Shown here in pieces: positions 33,449 through 42,130 of a stretch of DNA of 64,000 nucleotides. The translations under genes and the position numbers were made by a program. Source of the stretch: Phoma sp. XZ068 (Eukaryota; Ascomycota; Dothideomycetes; Pleosporales; Didymellaceae); assembly GCA_004835665.1 (NCBI GenBank), contig RBKR01000010.1, positions 62,001 to 126,000 of the forward strand, in the 5' to 3' direction. Position 1 is the stretch's first letter, and every line of letters begins with the position of its first letter. Below the pieces are notes generated by a model. That model was not told the DNA's origin, did not search any database, and saw nothing but the letters and a program-made list of their open reading frames with translations.

Positions 33449-33741
33449 CCGAGTTCCAGTCCCAAGTCTCAGCTAATTGCTGCTATGCAAAATCGGCTTC
33501 CGGTTTGGTTCCAGTCCCAGCTCCGCTGGTATACGCAGGTCAGCGCCAAATGGTGTTGCGGCTGCGTGCAAGGGTGAAGCTGTAAAGTTACTAAGTAACT
33601 TAGAAAAACACTTTAGTAAAGTTAAGAGTATTCTTATTTATTTATTTCCCTATTAGGTATAGCGCAGATTTAAAACTAGGATATTAATCTCCTAATACTA
33701 GCAGATATAATTAGGCCCTACTTGCCTATTTAGGCCTAATA

Positions 33742-35560
33742 ACGTACCTCACGGGCGAGCCGGTCACCCGAGCGAGCCGGTCACTTTTGCCAAGACCACA
33801 CCAACACTGCAACTACTTTGCAACACTACAGTGTACAACTAGAATGTACTGTAGGCTAAAGTGTATTAAACTAATCTACAGTACTTTGCGCATCATTATT
33901 GCATGTTCGCGCGTTGTGCCCTGCCTCACCACACGTGCCACAGCGTCTTAAAGGCTGAGTGCCAGGTTCAACACGCGCTCTCTTCTTTGCCTTCTTTCCA
34001 TCGCTGCGAGCGTTAAACTCCTTTAGAGTAGTTAGCCGCAATCCTTCACTAAACGTTAGTGTCCCTTCACGCTGGATTCGCTTTCTTTTGTGTGATTTAC
34101 GGCGTGTAGCGGCCTCATTAGCTGCTTCAAGGTCTGCAACTTGGTTGCGCACCAAAACTAGTGAATGCGCTATCATCTCTGCGCCTTTGGTGAGCTGATT
34201 AAGGGCATTAACCATTGAAGTTGGCGAGCTGTCAGCGTGTCTCTGAATCCTTTCTCGAATCAGCTTCGATTGTGACCCAAATTCTAGGGTGTTGCTTGGT
34301 GTTCTAGACTCCCACGTACTCTCATCCACAGTAGGTAGTGGTGGAGTACACAACCGCACTTCGAGCTTTGATATCACAGCCTCTGGGTCAAGTGGGACCA
34401 GGCCAGCACCTCTGAATCCTCCCTGTATGTTGCTCTTAGTGATTGAGGCGTCAAAAGCTGCTTTAAAGCACGGCAAGAACTCAAGTTTAGTGATGCGAGT
34501 AATCTTGCTCCGCATTAGCTGCTCAGCTTGGCGGCCATATGCCTTCTTCAGAGAGGCAAAACATCCCACATCAAGCGGCTGCAGCAGGTGCGACGAGTGT
34601 GGAGGCATACACAGAGTGATAATCTTGTGTTCCTCACAGTACTGGTGGAAATCAACCGAGTTGTGGCTCTCATGGCCGTCCAGAACAAGCAGCCGATAGC
34701 TGCCAACAGTGCGCGCCTTGGTGTGCTCATCAAAGTGCTTTAACCACTTAACTCCAAGCTCATTGTTTGTCCAGCCGTTGTTAGAGACATTAAGAACCCA
34801 GTTGTTAGGTATACTAGGCTCTTTGTACCAGGCAGAGAGGTGGTGCTTGCCAGAGAAGATGATAAAGGGTGGGATGGCCCACCCCTTTGCATTGATGCCC
34901 TGGATGATACTAGTCCACTCTCGGTCGCCCTGCTGCACTGTCTTTGGCCTTCCTCGACGCTCAGAGCCTGTGACAACAGCTCCTGTGGATATAACGCCCA
35001 TCATAAACCCAGACTCATCGAAGTTGTAGGTGTCGTCATCCAGAATACCATACTTAGCTTTGGTATTCTCTACAAGGCGGAACCAGCCCTGAATCACCCC
35101 GGGATCCTCACAGAGGGCTCGCTTGTAGTCGTACTTCCGATTGAACTTGACTTTCAGCTCTGGCCGACGCTTAACAAAGGTGCTAGCCCAGTTCTTGCCA
35201 ACAGGGGGCTGGTGGCGCTCAGCAAGGAGAGAATTAGCCATATCCTCCACATCAGCAAGCCGGGGCGAGTATCCTCGCGCGTCCAGCTTTAATACATGCT
35301 GGACAATCACCTCCTCTTCAGTGCTTTTCAGCTTCATTGAGTTGGGCTTGCAATCGCGTCGTGGGGAGGTTCCAGCAAGTCGATCACTAAGCGTGCTTTG
35401 AGAGACTTTGTAGATAGCTGCAGCGCGTCGCTGAGACAGTGTCGCGTCTTGTTTAATAGCCTGGAGGGCAAGCTGTATATCTGCTTCGTTTAAGGGCCTT
35501 GTTGCGTTACTGCGTTGAGACATTGCAGGTAGAGTGAAGTTTGGTGTGGTCTTGGCAAAA
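33742..35560 (-). mobile_element. Family B DNA transposon, one terminus lost
   Basis: The left end is after TA (33740-33741) and begins ACGTACCTCACGGGCGAGCC, with GCGAGCCGGTCAC repeated and TCACTTTTGCCAAGACCACA further in. The inner half of this repeat recurs inverted near 35543-35564 (GGTGTGGTCTTGGCAAAAGT). The outer half is missing there and A+T-rich sequence takes its place. The fragment at 48330-48563 keeps the lost end, which confirms the family structure. The intact transposase gene cannot mobilise this damaged copy but might act on others. Confidence 0.85.
33871..35523 (-). CDS. Pogo-type transposase with CCHC knuckle, family B, intact, 550 aa
   Basis: The frame is open further upstream to 35841, but the ATG at 35523 (MSQRSNATRP) matches relatives and lies just inside the terminal repeat. 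Helix-turn-helix (AAIYKVSQSTLSDRL), CENP-B-like region (NWASTFVKRRPE) and DDE domain with YNFDESGF, LDGHESH and LLQPLDV (DD35D) are all present. A coiled coil (VADLEAANEAATRRK), a basic segment and the knuckle CGTCGEAGHNARTC close the protein. No stop or frameshift. The zinc knuckle probably binds nucleic acid; its role in transposition is not established. Confidence 0.92.
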   Translation of the reverse strand: MSQRSNATRPLNEADIQLALQAIKQDATLSQRRAAAIYKVSQSTLSDRLAGTSPRRDCKPNSMKLKSTEEEVIVQHVLKLDARGYSPRLADVEDMANSLLAERHQPPVGKNWASTFVKRRPELKVKFNRKYDYKRALCEDPGVIQGWFRLVENTKAKYGILDDDTYNFDESGFMMGVISTGAVVTGSERRGRPKTVQQGDREWTSIIQGINAKGWAIPPFIIFSGKHHLSAWYKEPSIPNNWVLNVSNNGWTNNELGVKWLKHFDEHTKARTVGSYRLLVLDGHESHNSVDFHQYCEEHKIITLCMPPHSSHLLQPLDVGCFASLKKAYGRQAEQLMRSKITRITKLEFLPCFKAAFDASITKSNIQGGFRGAGLVPLDPEAVISKLEVRLCTPPLPTVDESTWESRTPSNTLEFGSQSKLIRERIQRHADSSPTSMVNALNQLTKGAEMIAHSLVLVRNQVADLEAANEAATRRKSHKRKRIQREGTLTFSEGLRLTTLKEFNARSDGKKAKKRARVEPGTQPLRRCGTCGEAGHNARTCNNDAQSTVD

Positions 35561-35564
35561 GTGA

Positions 35565-36044
35565 TTATATTATTAATATCTTTTCCTAGTAATCTAGGTC
35601 CCTTACTAAGAAGAGGAAGAAAGTAGTTATTTATATTTATTACCCCTCTACCTACTTTCTTTATAGAAGCCACATTCGCTAAGCACTGTATCTTGACAGA
35701 GTGATTTTTCTCTGTGTACCCTTGGTTGTCTTGGAAATTTTCGTCAGACATTTCATGACCGGGCAGGTTACTGTGGAGCATAGGCACTTGAGGCATCCGA
35801 AGAACTCCCGCGTCATCTGGCACAACTCCTGTGGGGCTCAACGGCCGTCCATTGGTGTACGTGTCTTATCGTCGGTGACCCAGGGGCGCGGTAGCAAGCC
35901 AAGGACGCATTCGGTGGTCGGATGTGGGCGCGGCAGATGCCATGTTCTTTCTACGCATGTGGGTGCCATTGCTTGAACAAATCGGATTGGAACCGGCCAT
36001 GAACGCCAGCGAACGCCACATGTAAGACAAAGCAAGCTTGTGTG
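35565..36044. other. No recognisable gene
   Basis: An A+T-rich stretch (35565-35660) where the family B terminus should be, then mixed sequence without domains. Protein-like sequence resumes near 36045, where it becomes the left part of the transposase relic described at 36045-39925. Confidence 0.4.
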
Positions 36045-36070
36045 AACATAATGCAAAGGATGAGCGGTAT

Positions 36071-36114
36071 GTGGAGTTTGATGTGGAGTTTGATGTGGAG
36101 TTTGATGTGGAGTT
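36071..36114 (+). repeat. 12-bp tandem repeat, 3.7 copies
   Basis: GTGGAGTTTGAT is repeated three times exactly, then GTGGAGTT. In the plus-strand frame that continues into the transposase relic it encodes repeated Val-Glu-Phe-Asp. It probably arose by replication slippage in a decaying gene. Confidence 0.85.
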
Positions 36115-36155
36115 GTCGAGTAAGAAGCAAGCACGAGGTCAAAAAGGCGCTAATA

Positions 36156-38280
36156 CCGTGCACGGACTCGTGATGCGCATGGACGCGTGATGCGCACCCA
36201 ACCACTTTTGACCCCCAGATAAAAGTGAGGCTATTGAGCCACACACAAACGCGATCATCACGAGAAAAGCTGGTGGATTAATCTATTGACTATTGCGCAC
36301 ATTTTGACGATCTCATTTTGTACGTAGGCTTGGTGTAGCGACCGCTCTTGGTCTTGACAGGTGGTGGTGGTGGGGACGGCTTATGAGCAACCTGCCGACT
36401 GCGCACACCACCACGACCACGACGCTTCGTTACTTTTGACTGCAATTGCTGTGAGGCCTTGCCTGTAGCCTGTTTAGGCAATTGGATACTTTTTCCAGCG
36501 TCGCGAAGCGCTTTTGCAGCTGCTCTGGCTGCCTTGCGAGCGTCGATTTGAGCGCGCTCTTCTGCTACCCTCTCTCTCTCTGCACGCTTCTGCACTTGCT
36601 CTTTGACCTTAAGCAGCTTATTTTGGTGTTGAATTTCACGCCTGGTAGTCTTAGCAGCGTCTTCTTCTAATTTCCGCTGCTCAATTGCCTTAAGCTCTTG
36701 TTCAGCTCGCTCTTTCGCACTTGGACTGTACAAAACAGCTCCACCTTGCACGTTAGGGTCAGTAGGTTGCAAAGGCAGTACTTTCTTCTTCTTCCTCTTC
36801 TTCTTATTAACTGATAAGGCCTCTTCAAGGCCCTCTACCTTGTGCTTATATAGCTCTAATTGCACATGGAGTTGGTGGAAGGCCTGGTCAACTGCTGCAG
36901 CGGTACCAGGTTGATCACTTGCCCGCTCACGCCTTAACAGCCTCTGCGTCTTCAAATAACTAGGTGAACTAGGTGCTGGCTGAAGCTTTGATGGCTCTGG
37001 AGTCGTGCTAGGTGACTGAGGTGGTGGTGTTTTGAACCGATCGAGTATAACGTCAGCGTTGGGTGGGTAGATTCCAGTGCACTCAAAGGCTCGCTTGACC
37101 AACGCCTCAGTGAAGGTACTCTTCCAGGCCGCCCAGAAAATAGAGAAGAAGTCGCTCTGATTGACTGGGCACCAGCCTAGTGTGGTGTGGTTGCGACGAA
37201 GGAGCTCTTTGGAGTAGTTTGACGCCAGCGATTTGAAGCACACCACATCGAGCGGCTGAAGCGTGTGGGTAGCGTGCGGAGGGAAGATAAGCAGCAGAAT
37301 CCTGTGGTTATGAGCGTAATCGATGAAGGCCTTCGTCACGTGGCTGCCGTGCCCGTCAAGGATAAGTAACCTGTACTTCCCCCGAGCCTTGACCTTAGTA
37401 TAGCGATCAAACACCTGTTGCAACCACGCCAAACCCAAATCGTCGTTCGTCCATCCATTATGTGAGACGCAGAAGTGGATAGAGTGCTTATCGGCATCGA
37501 TTTCGCGTACCCAGCTTTGCTGTACCGTGAGTGATGGTGAAGGAAATATGACTGCTGGAGGTAAGGTTGACCCATCGCCACATATTGATGCCAGCACCGT
37601 CACCCATTTTCTGTTGCCGTCGTGCGATGACTGCTTATACTGCTTAAGCCCATAGAGCTCCTTATCAAAGATTCTGACGCTCTTTCCAATCACTCCAATC
37701 ATGAAGCCCTTCTCATCCATGTTGTACGTGTTCTCCGCCTCTACCTCATGCTCGTCGATTTTACCGTGCAAAAGAGTGAAGTACAGGCGGTACTTCTCAC
37801 TAGAATCAGCCTCGTGGCGGCTGGTTTCCATAGGTGTTGTCCAGGCCGTAATAAGCGTGTCGTGGTTGCGATGAAGGAAGCGCGTCACCCATCGATCGCT
37901 TGGCGCCCAAGCACACAAGGGAGTGACTATATTTATAATCATCTGCCTTGTAGGCATTAAGTGTCTCTCTGTGAGTCCTCTGATGTACTGTACAACCTCT
38001 ACCTCATCGCGTGGGTGTAGCAGTCGTTGGGAAGATGCCTTGGTTGCATGGCTGACGACTTCACCACGGTGTTGACGCGTCAACGTTGAGCGACAACAAC
38101 TGTGTTTTTTAGAAAGAGCTGTATATGAAAAATGTTCTCCAGGCTTCAAACTATCTAGCTCTTCAAGGGCTTCCTCTAACGGCATCGTGGTGTTGAGGTA
38201 TGGGGGTGCAAACGACGCGTCAAAAGTTGGTGGGGTGCGCATCCATCACGCGTCCATGCGCATCACGAGTCCGTGCACGG
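36156..38280 (-). mobile_element. Family A DNA transposon, complete, 2125 bp, nested
   Basis: TA at 36154-36155 and 38281-38282 flank terminal inverted repeats whose first 37 bases are identical (CCGTGCACGGACTCGTGATG and on). They diverge by a 4-base length difference further in. The element encodes an uninterrupted transposase and sits inside an older family B-like element. Its precise excision would restore the host frame, which indicates a clean insertion without deletion. Confidence 0.95.
36290..38185 (-). CDS. Fot1/pogo-type transposase, family A, intact, 631 aa
   Basis: The start at 38185 (MPLEEALEELDSLKPGEHFSY) is chosen to match relatives; an upstream in-frame ATG at 38242 would begin inside the terminal repeat region. 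Helix-turn-helix (KKHSCCRSTLTRQH), CENP-B-like region (DRWVTRFLHRNH) and DDE motifs YNMDEKGF, LDGHGSH and LQPLDV (DD35D) are all present. The C-terminus is a long charged coiled coil ending in a basic Pro-rich tail (KPSPPPPPVKTKSGRYTKP). It is clearly diverged from the proteins at 17460 and 55622, so it represents another subfamily. Confidence 0.95.
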   Translation of the reverse strand: MPLEEALEELDSLKPGEHFSYTALSKKHSCCRSTLTRQHRGEVVSHATKASSQRLLHPRDEVEVVQYIRGLTERHLMPTRQMIINIVTPLCAWAPSDRWVTRFLHRNHDTLITAWTTPMETSRHEADSSEKYRLYFTLLHGKIDEHEVEAENTYNMDEKGFMIGVIGKSVRIFDKELYGLKQYKQSSHDGNRKWVTVLASICGDGSTLPPAVIFPSPSLTVQQSWVREIDADKHSIHFCVSHNGWTNDDLGLAWLQQVFDRYTKVKARGKYRLLILDGHGSHVTKAFIDYAHNHRILLLIFPPHATHTLQPLDVVCFKSLASNYSKELLRRNHTTLGWCPVNQSDFFSIFWAAWKSTFTEALVKRAFECTGIYPPNADVILDRFKTPPPQSPSTTPEPSKLQPAPSSPSYLKTQRLLRRERASDQPGTAAAVDQAFHQLHVQLELYKHKVEGLEEALSVNKKKRKKKKVLPLQPTDPNVQGGAVLYSPSAKERAEQELKAIEQRKLEEDAAKTTRREIQHQNKLLKVKEQVQKRAERERVAEERAQIDARKAARAAAKALRDAGKSIQLPKQATGKASQQLQSKVTKRRGRGGVRSRQVAHKPSPPPPPVKTKSGRYTKPTYKMRSSKCAQ

Positions 38281-38282
38281 TA

Positions 38283-39807
38283 ACGTTCCTCAAAGCACTC
38301 TTAGCACGCGAGGCGCCACAACACTTGCACGACGCGATACCCACCCTGGCCGTTCAAGACTTCAAAGGCTTGAAGAGGAGGCAATTATACAACGTATAAG
38401 AAAGCTCGATGAGCAAGGCTTTGCCCCTTCACTCAGCTGTTTGCGCTCTATGGCTAATCAACTGCTTGCTACGCGAGGTGGAGAGGTTGGAGAAAAATGG
38501 GCTAGGAACCTGATCAGACGAAAGCCTACAATCAAATCTCAGATAACCAGGCAGCGCGATCACCAGAGGGTCTTGTGTAGCAATCCCTCAATTATTAGCC
38601 CCTGGTTTGACCTTGTACGCAATGTTAAAGCCAAGTATGGCATCCTGGACGAAGATACCTACAACTTCGACGAGACTGGCTTCTAGATGGGTATCGGAGG
38701 GTCTGATAAGGTGGTAACTGCGTCTGAGAGGCGCCTCAAGCCACTTGGAGTCCATCCTGGCGACCGTGAGTGGGTAACGTTGATTGCTGGTATCAACGCT
38801 ATGGGGTGGTCAATCCCACCCTTCTTTATCTTCAAAGCAAAGAACCACAACCAGGCCTGGTATCACAACCCTAAGGATTGGAGGAAGGTGTTAGCAAGAA
38901 TGGCTGGACAACAAATGAGCTTGGTCTTGCCTGGTTGCAGCACTTCATCCAGCACACAGAGGCACGTACAGTGGGTAGCCACCAGCTGCTTATTATTGAT
39001 GGCCATGAGAGCCACAAGTCGCTTGCCTTCTAGGACCTGTGTGAGGAGAACAAGATTATCGCCCTTTGTATGCCTTCCCACGCCTCACATATCCTGCAGC
39101 CGCTTGACGTGGGGTGCTTTGCCCCATTGACGCGTGCGTACAAGAAGGAAGTTGAAGCCTTGGCAAACTGCCGCATCAACCATATTGATAAAAAGGCCTT
39201 CTTAGACGCTTACAAAGAGGTGCATGAGCGTGCCTTTTCATCTGATAATATCAGATCAAGCTTCAGAGCAACTGGCTTAGTCCCAGATAACCCTGAGGTG
39301 GTGCTATTAAAGCTTGATATGAAGCCTCGTACGCCAACACCACTTCTGCCAGGCCCTACCTCCTGGCAACCAAAAACACCAAAAACTACCCCTGAGATAG
39401 AGGCTCAATCAACCTTACTCTTAGACAAGATTCGAGCCCTTGCTAGCTCCTCACCTGTTTCAGTTATTGAGATGGTGCAGCAGTTCAAAAAAGGAGCTTC
39501 AATGATGGTGCATTCTTCAACGCTTATGGCAGCTCGCATACTTGAACTCGAGGTAGCTAACGCTGCTGCTACTGAGCGTAAAAAGCGCAAAAAGAAGCGA
39601 ATTCAGAAAGGAGGGACCCTATCGCAGGCAGAGGCAGAGTCAATAGTCGCGCAGAGGGACGCTGAGGCACAAGTTGAGGTAGAGAGGCGGGAGGAGAGGG
39701 CGCGAGCAGGTGCTAGTAGAGGGAGTATTCAACGCTGCACAAGGTGTAATATAGCAGGGCACAATAAGCGTACGTACAAGTCAGATGCAGCAGAGATAGG
39801 CGATTAA
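38283..39807 (+). pseudogene. Pogo-type transposase relic with damaged CCHC knuckle
   Basis: The N-terminal part lies left of the nested element (36045-36155). Here the frame resumes with VPQSTLSTR and runs through YNFDETGF to a TAG at 38684-38686. It then continues with frameshifts near 38880 and 39060 to the LLQPLDV-equivalent (ILQPLDVGCF) and the C-terminus. The closing zinc knuckle reads CTRCNIAGHNKRTY, its last Cys changed to Tyr. Stops and shifts show this is the oldest transposase in the local cluster. Confidence 0.85.
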
Positions 39808-39996
39808 TTTAAGCTATTTTACACTACTATATCTTGTTGTGGTGTTGAGTTATTCATGTGCAGAGGTGGGTAGGAACATTTGGTGATCAGGTTGATTACC
39901 CAATCAGCTTGATTGCCGGTTATGTTACCTTCAATAGAGATCGTAGATCCTAGGCTTCTTGCCTCTTAATGTAAAACTCTAGTAGTTGTTCAGATA

Positions 39997-41848
39997 ACGT
40001 GTTTTATAAGCGAGCGCCGCGTACAGGCGAGCGCCGCACCCCACCAACTTTGCGCACCTCTCTTATCTCAACATACAATAGCTCTACGCAACGCTATTCA
40101 AATGGCTCCAAATGAAGCAGATGTTCAACTTGCTCTCTCTTCGATCAATACTCAGCAGATTAACAGTAATCGTCATGCTGCTGCAGTCTTCAACGTGTCT
40201 GATAGAACGATCCGCCGCCGACGCGATGGCAAGCCTGCCCGACGCGATTGCCAGCCCAACTCAAAGAAGCTCACTGAGCTAGAAGAGGAGGTGATTATCA
40301 GATATATACTCGACCTAGATCAACGTGGATTTGCGCCTACGTACGCGGCTGTACGTGATATGGCTGATAAGCTGCTGGCTGCGCGCGGCGGAGGCCAGGT
40401 CGGCGTCCACTGGCCGCGCAACTTTGTTAAGCGTACAGACAGTCTTACGACAAGTTTCAATCGAGCGTACGACAGGCAGAGAGCTCTGTGCGAGGATCCT
40501 ATATTAATCAGAAGCTGGTTTGAGCTCGTAGAGCAGACAAAAGCCAAGTACGGCATCTGTGATGAGGACGTCTACAACTTTGACGAGGCTGGCTTTGCGA
40601 TGGGCAAGATCACGACTCAGCTTGTGGTGACAGGATCAGAGAGGAGAGGCAGGCCAAAGGCTGTTCAGCCAGGAAATCGTGAGTGGGTGACGTTGATCCA
40701 GGCGATCAACGCTGCTGGCTGGACGATCCCACCCTTCCTTATCTTTGCTGGCCAGTATCACCTGTCTGCCTGGTACGCGGAGGAGGATGTCCCACAAGAC
40801 TGGGCTATCGCAGTCAGTGACAACGGTTGGACAAATAACGAGCTAGGAGTTGAGTGGCTAAAGCACTTTCTTAAGCATACAGAGGGCAAGACGGTTGGAG
40901 CACGTCGGCTGCTTATCCTTGATGGCCACGAGAGCCACCAATCTCTTGAGTTTCAAGAGCTCTGCAAGGAGAATGATGTCTATACGCTCTGTATGCCACC
41001 TCATTCATCTCACCTACTCCAGCCTCTTGACGTTGGCTGCTTCTCGCCGTTGAAGCGCGCGTACAGCCGTGAGATTGAGGCTCTAATGCGCCACCACATC
41101 AACTACATTACCACGCTTGAGTTTCTGCCAGCCTTCAAGGCAGCCTTTGATCAATCGTTCACGTCAGCCAATATCTGCTCAGCCTTTCGAGGCGCAGGCC
41201 TTGTTCCTCTCCAACCAGACGCTGTTCTGTCAAAGCTAGATATACAGCTCCGTACGCCGACTCCAGCTGCTATAGCAGAGGCTCTCTGGGAGGCTCGTAC
41301 GCCCAGCAACGTACGTGAGCTTGAGGCTCAATCAACTCTAATACGTGATCGCGTTCAAAAGCATAGGAGCTCATCACCAGCTTCGATTATTGAAGCGATT
41401 GACCAGCTTAAGAAGGGGGCTGAAGTGATGATGCTCTCAGCTGAGCTGATGCGCGATCGGATCGCCAGCCTTGAGAAAGCCAACGAGGCAGCGTCAAAGC
41501 GAAAGCAGCGTAAGAAAAAGCGACTCCAGAAGCGAGGGGTCTTAACAAAGGGAGCTGGAGAGGATCTACTCGCTCAACGTGAGGCTGATCAGCAGCTTGC
41601 TTATGAAGAGCGTCAAGGAGGAAAGCGGTCAGGTCTTAGCCGCCAGGCTCTTGCGCGCTGCACAAGGTGTAGAGAGACTGGGCATAATATACGTACGTGT
41701 AAGAAAGACAATTTAGATACTGATTAATCAACTCTGTTAATATAAATATATTATATCACAGTGTGGTTGAGATACGTGTCTGTAGAGGTGCGCAAAGTTG
41801 GTGGGGTGCGGCGCTCGCCTGTACGCGGCGCTCGCTTATAAAACACGT
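39997..41848 (+). mobile_element. Family B DNA transposon, complete, 1852 bp
   Basis: TA at 39995-39996 and 41849-41850 flank 65-base perfect terminal inverted repeats beginning ACGTGTTTTATAAGCGAGCG. Each repeat contains GGCGAGCGCCGC-type words twice, about 17 bases apart, which may be repeated transposase-binding sites. The transposase is intact. With identical ends and an open gene this is the best candidate for a recently active element in the window. Confidence 0.96.
40102..41727 (+). CDS. Pogo-type transposase with CCHC knuckle, family B, intact, 541 aa
   Basis: Single exon. Helix-turn-helix at residues about 5-45 (VFNVSDRTIRRRRDG), CENP-B-like region about 60-115 (VHWPRNFVKR). DDE domain: YNFDEAGF (Asp 161), LDGHESH (Asp 274) and LLQPLDV (Asp 310), spacing DD35D. 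A coiled coil (IASLEKANEAASKRK) and a Lys/Arg block precede the zinc knuckle CTRCRETGHNIRTC at 520-533 (C-x2-C-x4-H-x4-C). All expected catalytic residues are present. It acts at TA targets by family analogy. Confidence 0.95.
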   Translation: MAPNEADVQLALSSINTQQINSNRHAAAVFNVSDRTIRRRRDGKPARRDCQPNSKKLTELEEEVIIRYILDLDQRGFAPTYAAVRDMADKLLAARGGGQVGVHWPRNFVKRTDSLTTSFNRAYDRQRALCEDPILIRSWFELVEQTKAKYGICDEDVYNFDEAGFAMGKITTQLVVTGSERRGRPKAVQPGNREWVTLIQAINAAGWTIPPFLIFAGQYHLSAWYAEEDVPQDWAIAVSDNGWTNNELGVEWLKHFLKHTEGKTVGARRLLILDGHESHQSLEFQELCKENDVYTLCMPPHSSHLLQPLDVGCFSPLKRAYSREIEALMRHHINYITTLEFLPAFKAAFDQSFTSANICSAFRGAGLVPLQPDAVLSKLDIQLRTPTPAAIAEALWEARTPSNVRELEAQSTLIRDRVQKHRSSSPASIIEAIDQLKKGAEVMMLSAELMRDRIASLEKANEAASKRKQRKKKRLQKRGVLTKGAGEDLLAQREADQQLAYEERQGGKRSGLSRQALARCTRCRETGHNIRTCKKDNLDTD

Positions 41849-42130
41849 TATGGTGATTTTCAAAGGGTTAGCTCAAGCGGTGATCCCGTACCCAAAAGGG
41901 TTTAGTTTTGGACTGAGGGGTGTTTCATGTCGCCATACCTGAGTAGGCCTCTGTGCGTTTTGTACCCTACTAGGACGACTGCTCTTATCGCTGAGTGATG
42001 TTGAGTTTCGCACCCCAGCTTGTACGTCCGTTCATGTTGTACGGGCTGATCTCCGTTCGGTCCGTTACCCTGGTCAGGGGCTTAACACAACGAAATTCCT
42101 TCTCATCTCCTACATCAATAACAAACAGTT

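Larger units (their letters stand above)
36045..39925 (+). mobile_element. Old family B-like transposon, split by a nested family A element
   Basis: The left part (36045-36155) and the right part (38283-39925) belong to one element. Removing 36156-38282 rejoins the reading frame through a helix-turn-helix motif reading NNVPQSTLSTR. The right end probably lies at 39925 before TA (39926-39927); read inward it begins ACATAACCGGCAATCAAGC. The matching left end is not visible, so the element is truncated there. It is much more decayed than the element nested in it. Confidence 0.75.

Noticed and set aside
35524..35841. N-terminal extension of the family B transposase
   Set aside because: The extra 106 codons run through the terminal repeat and flanking DNA; all relatives start at the position equivalent to 35523.
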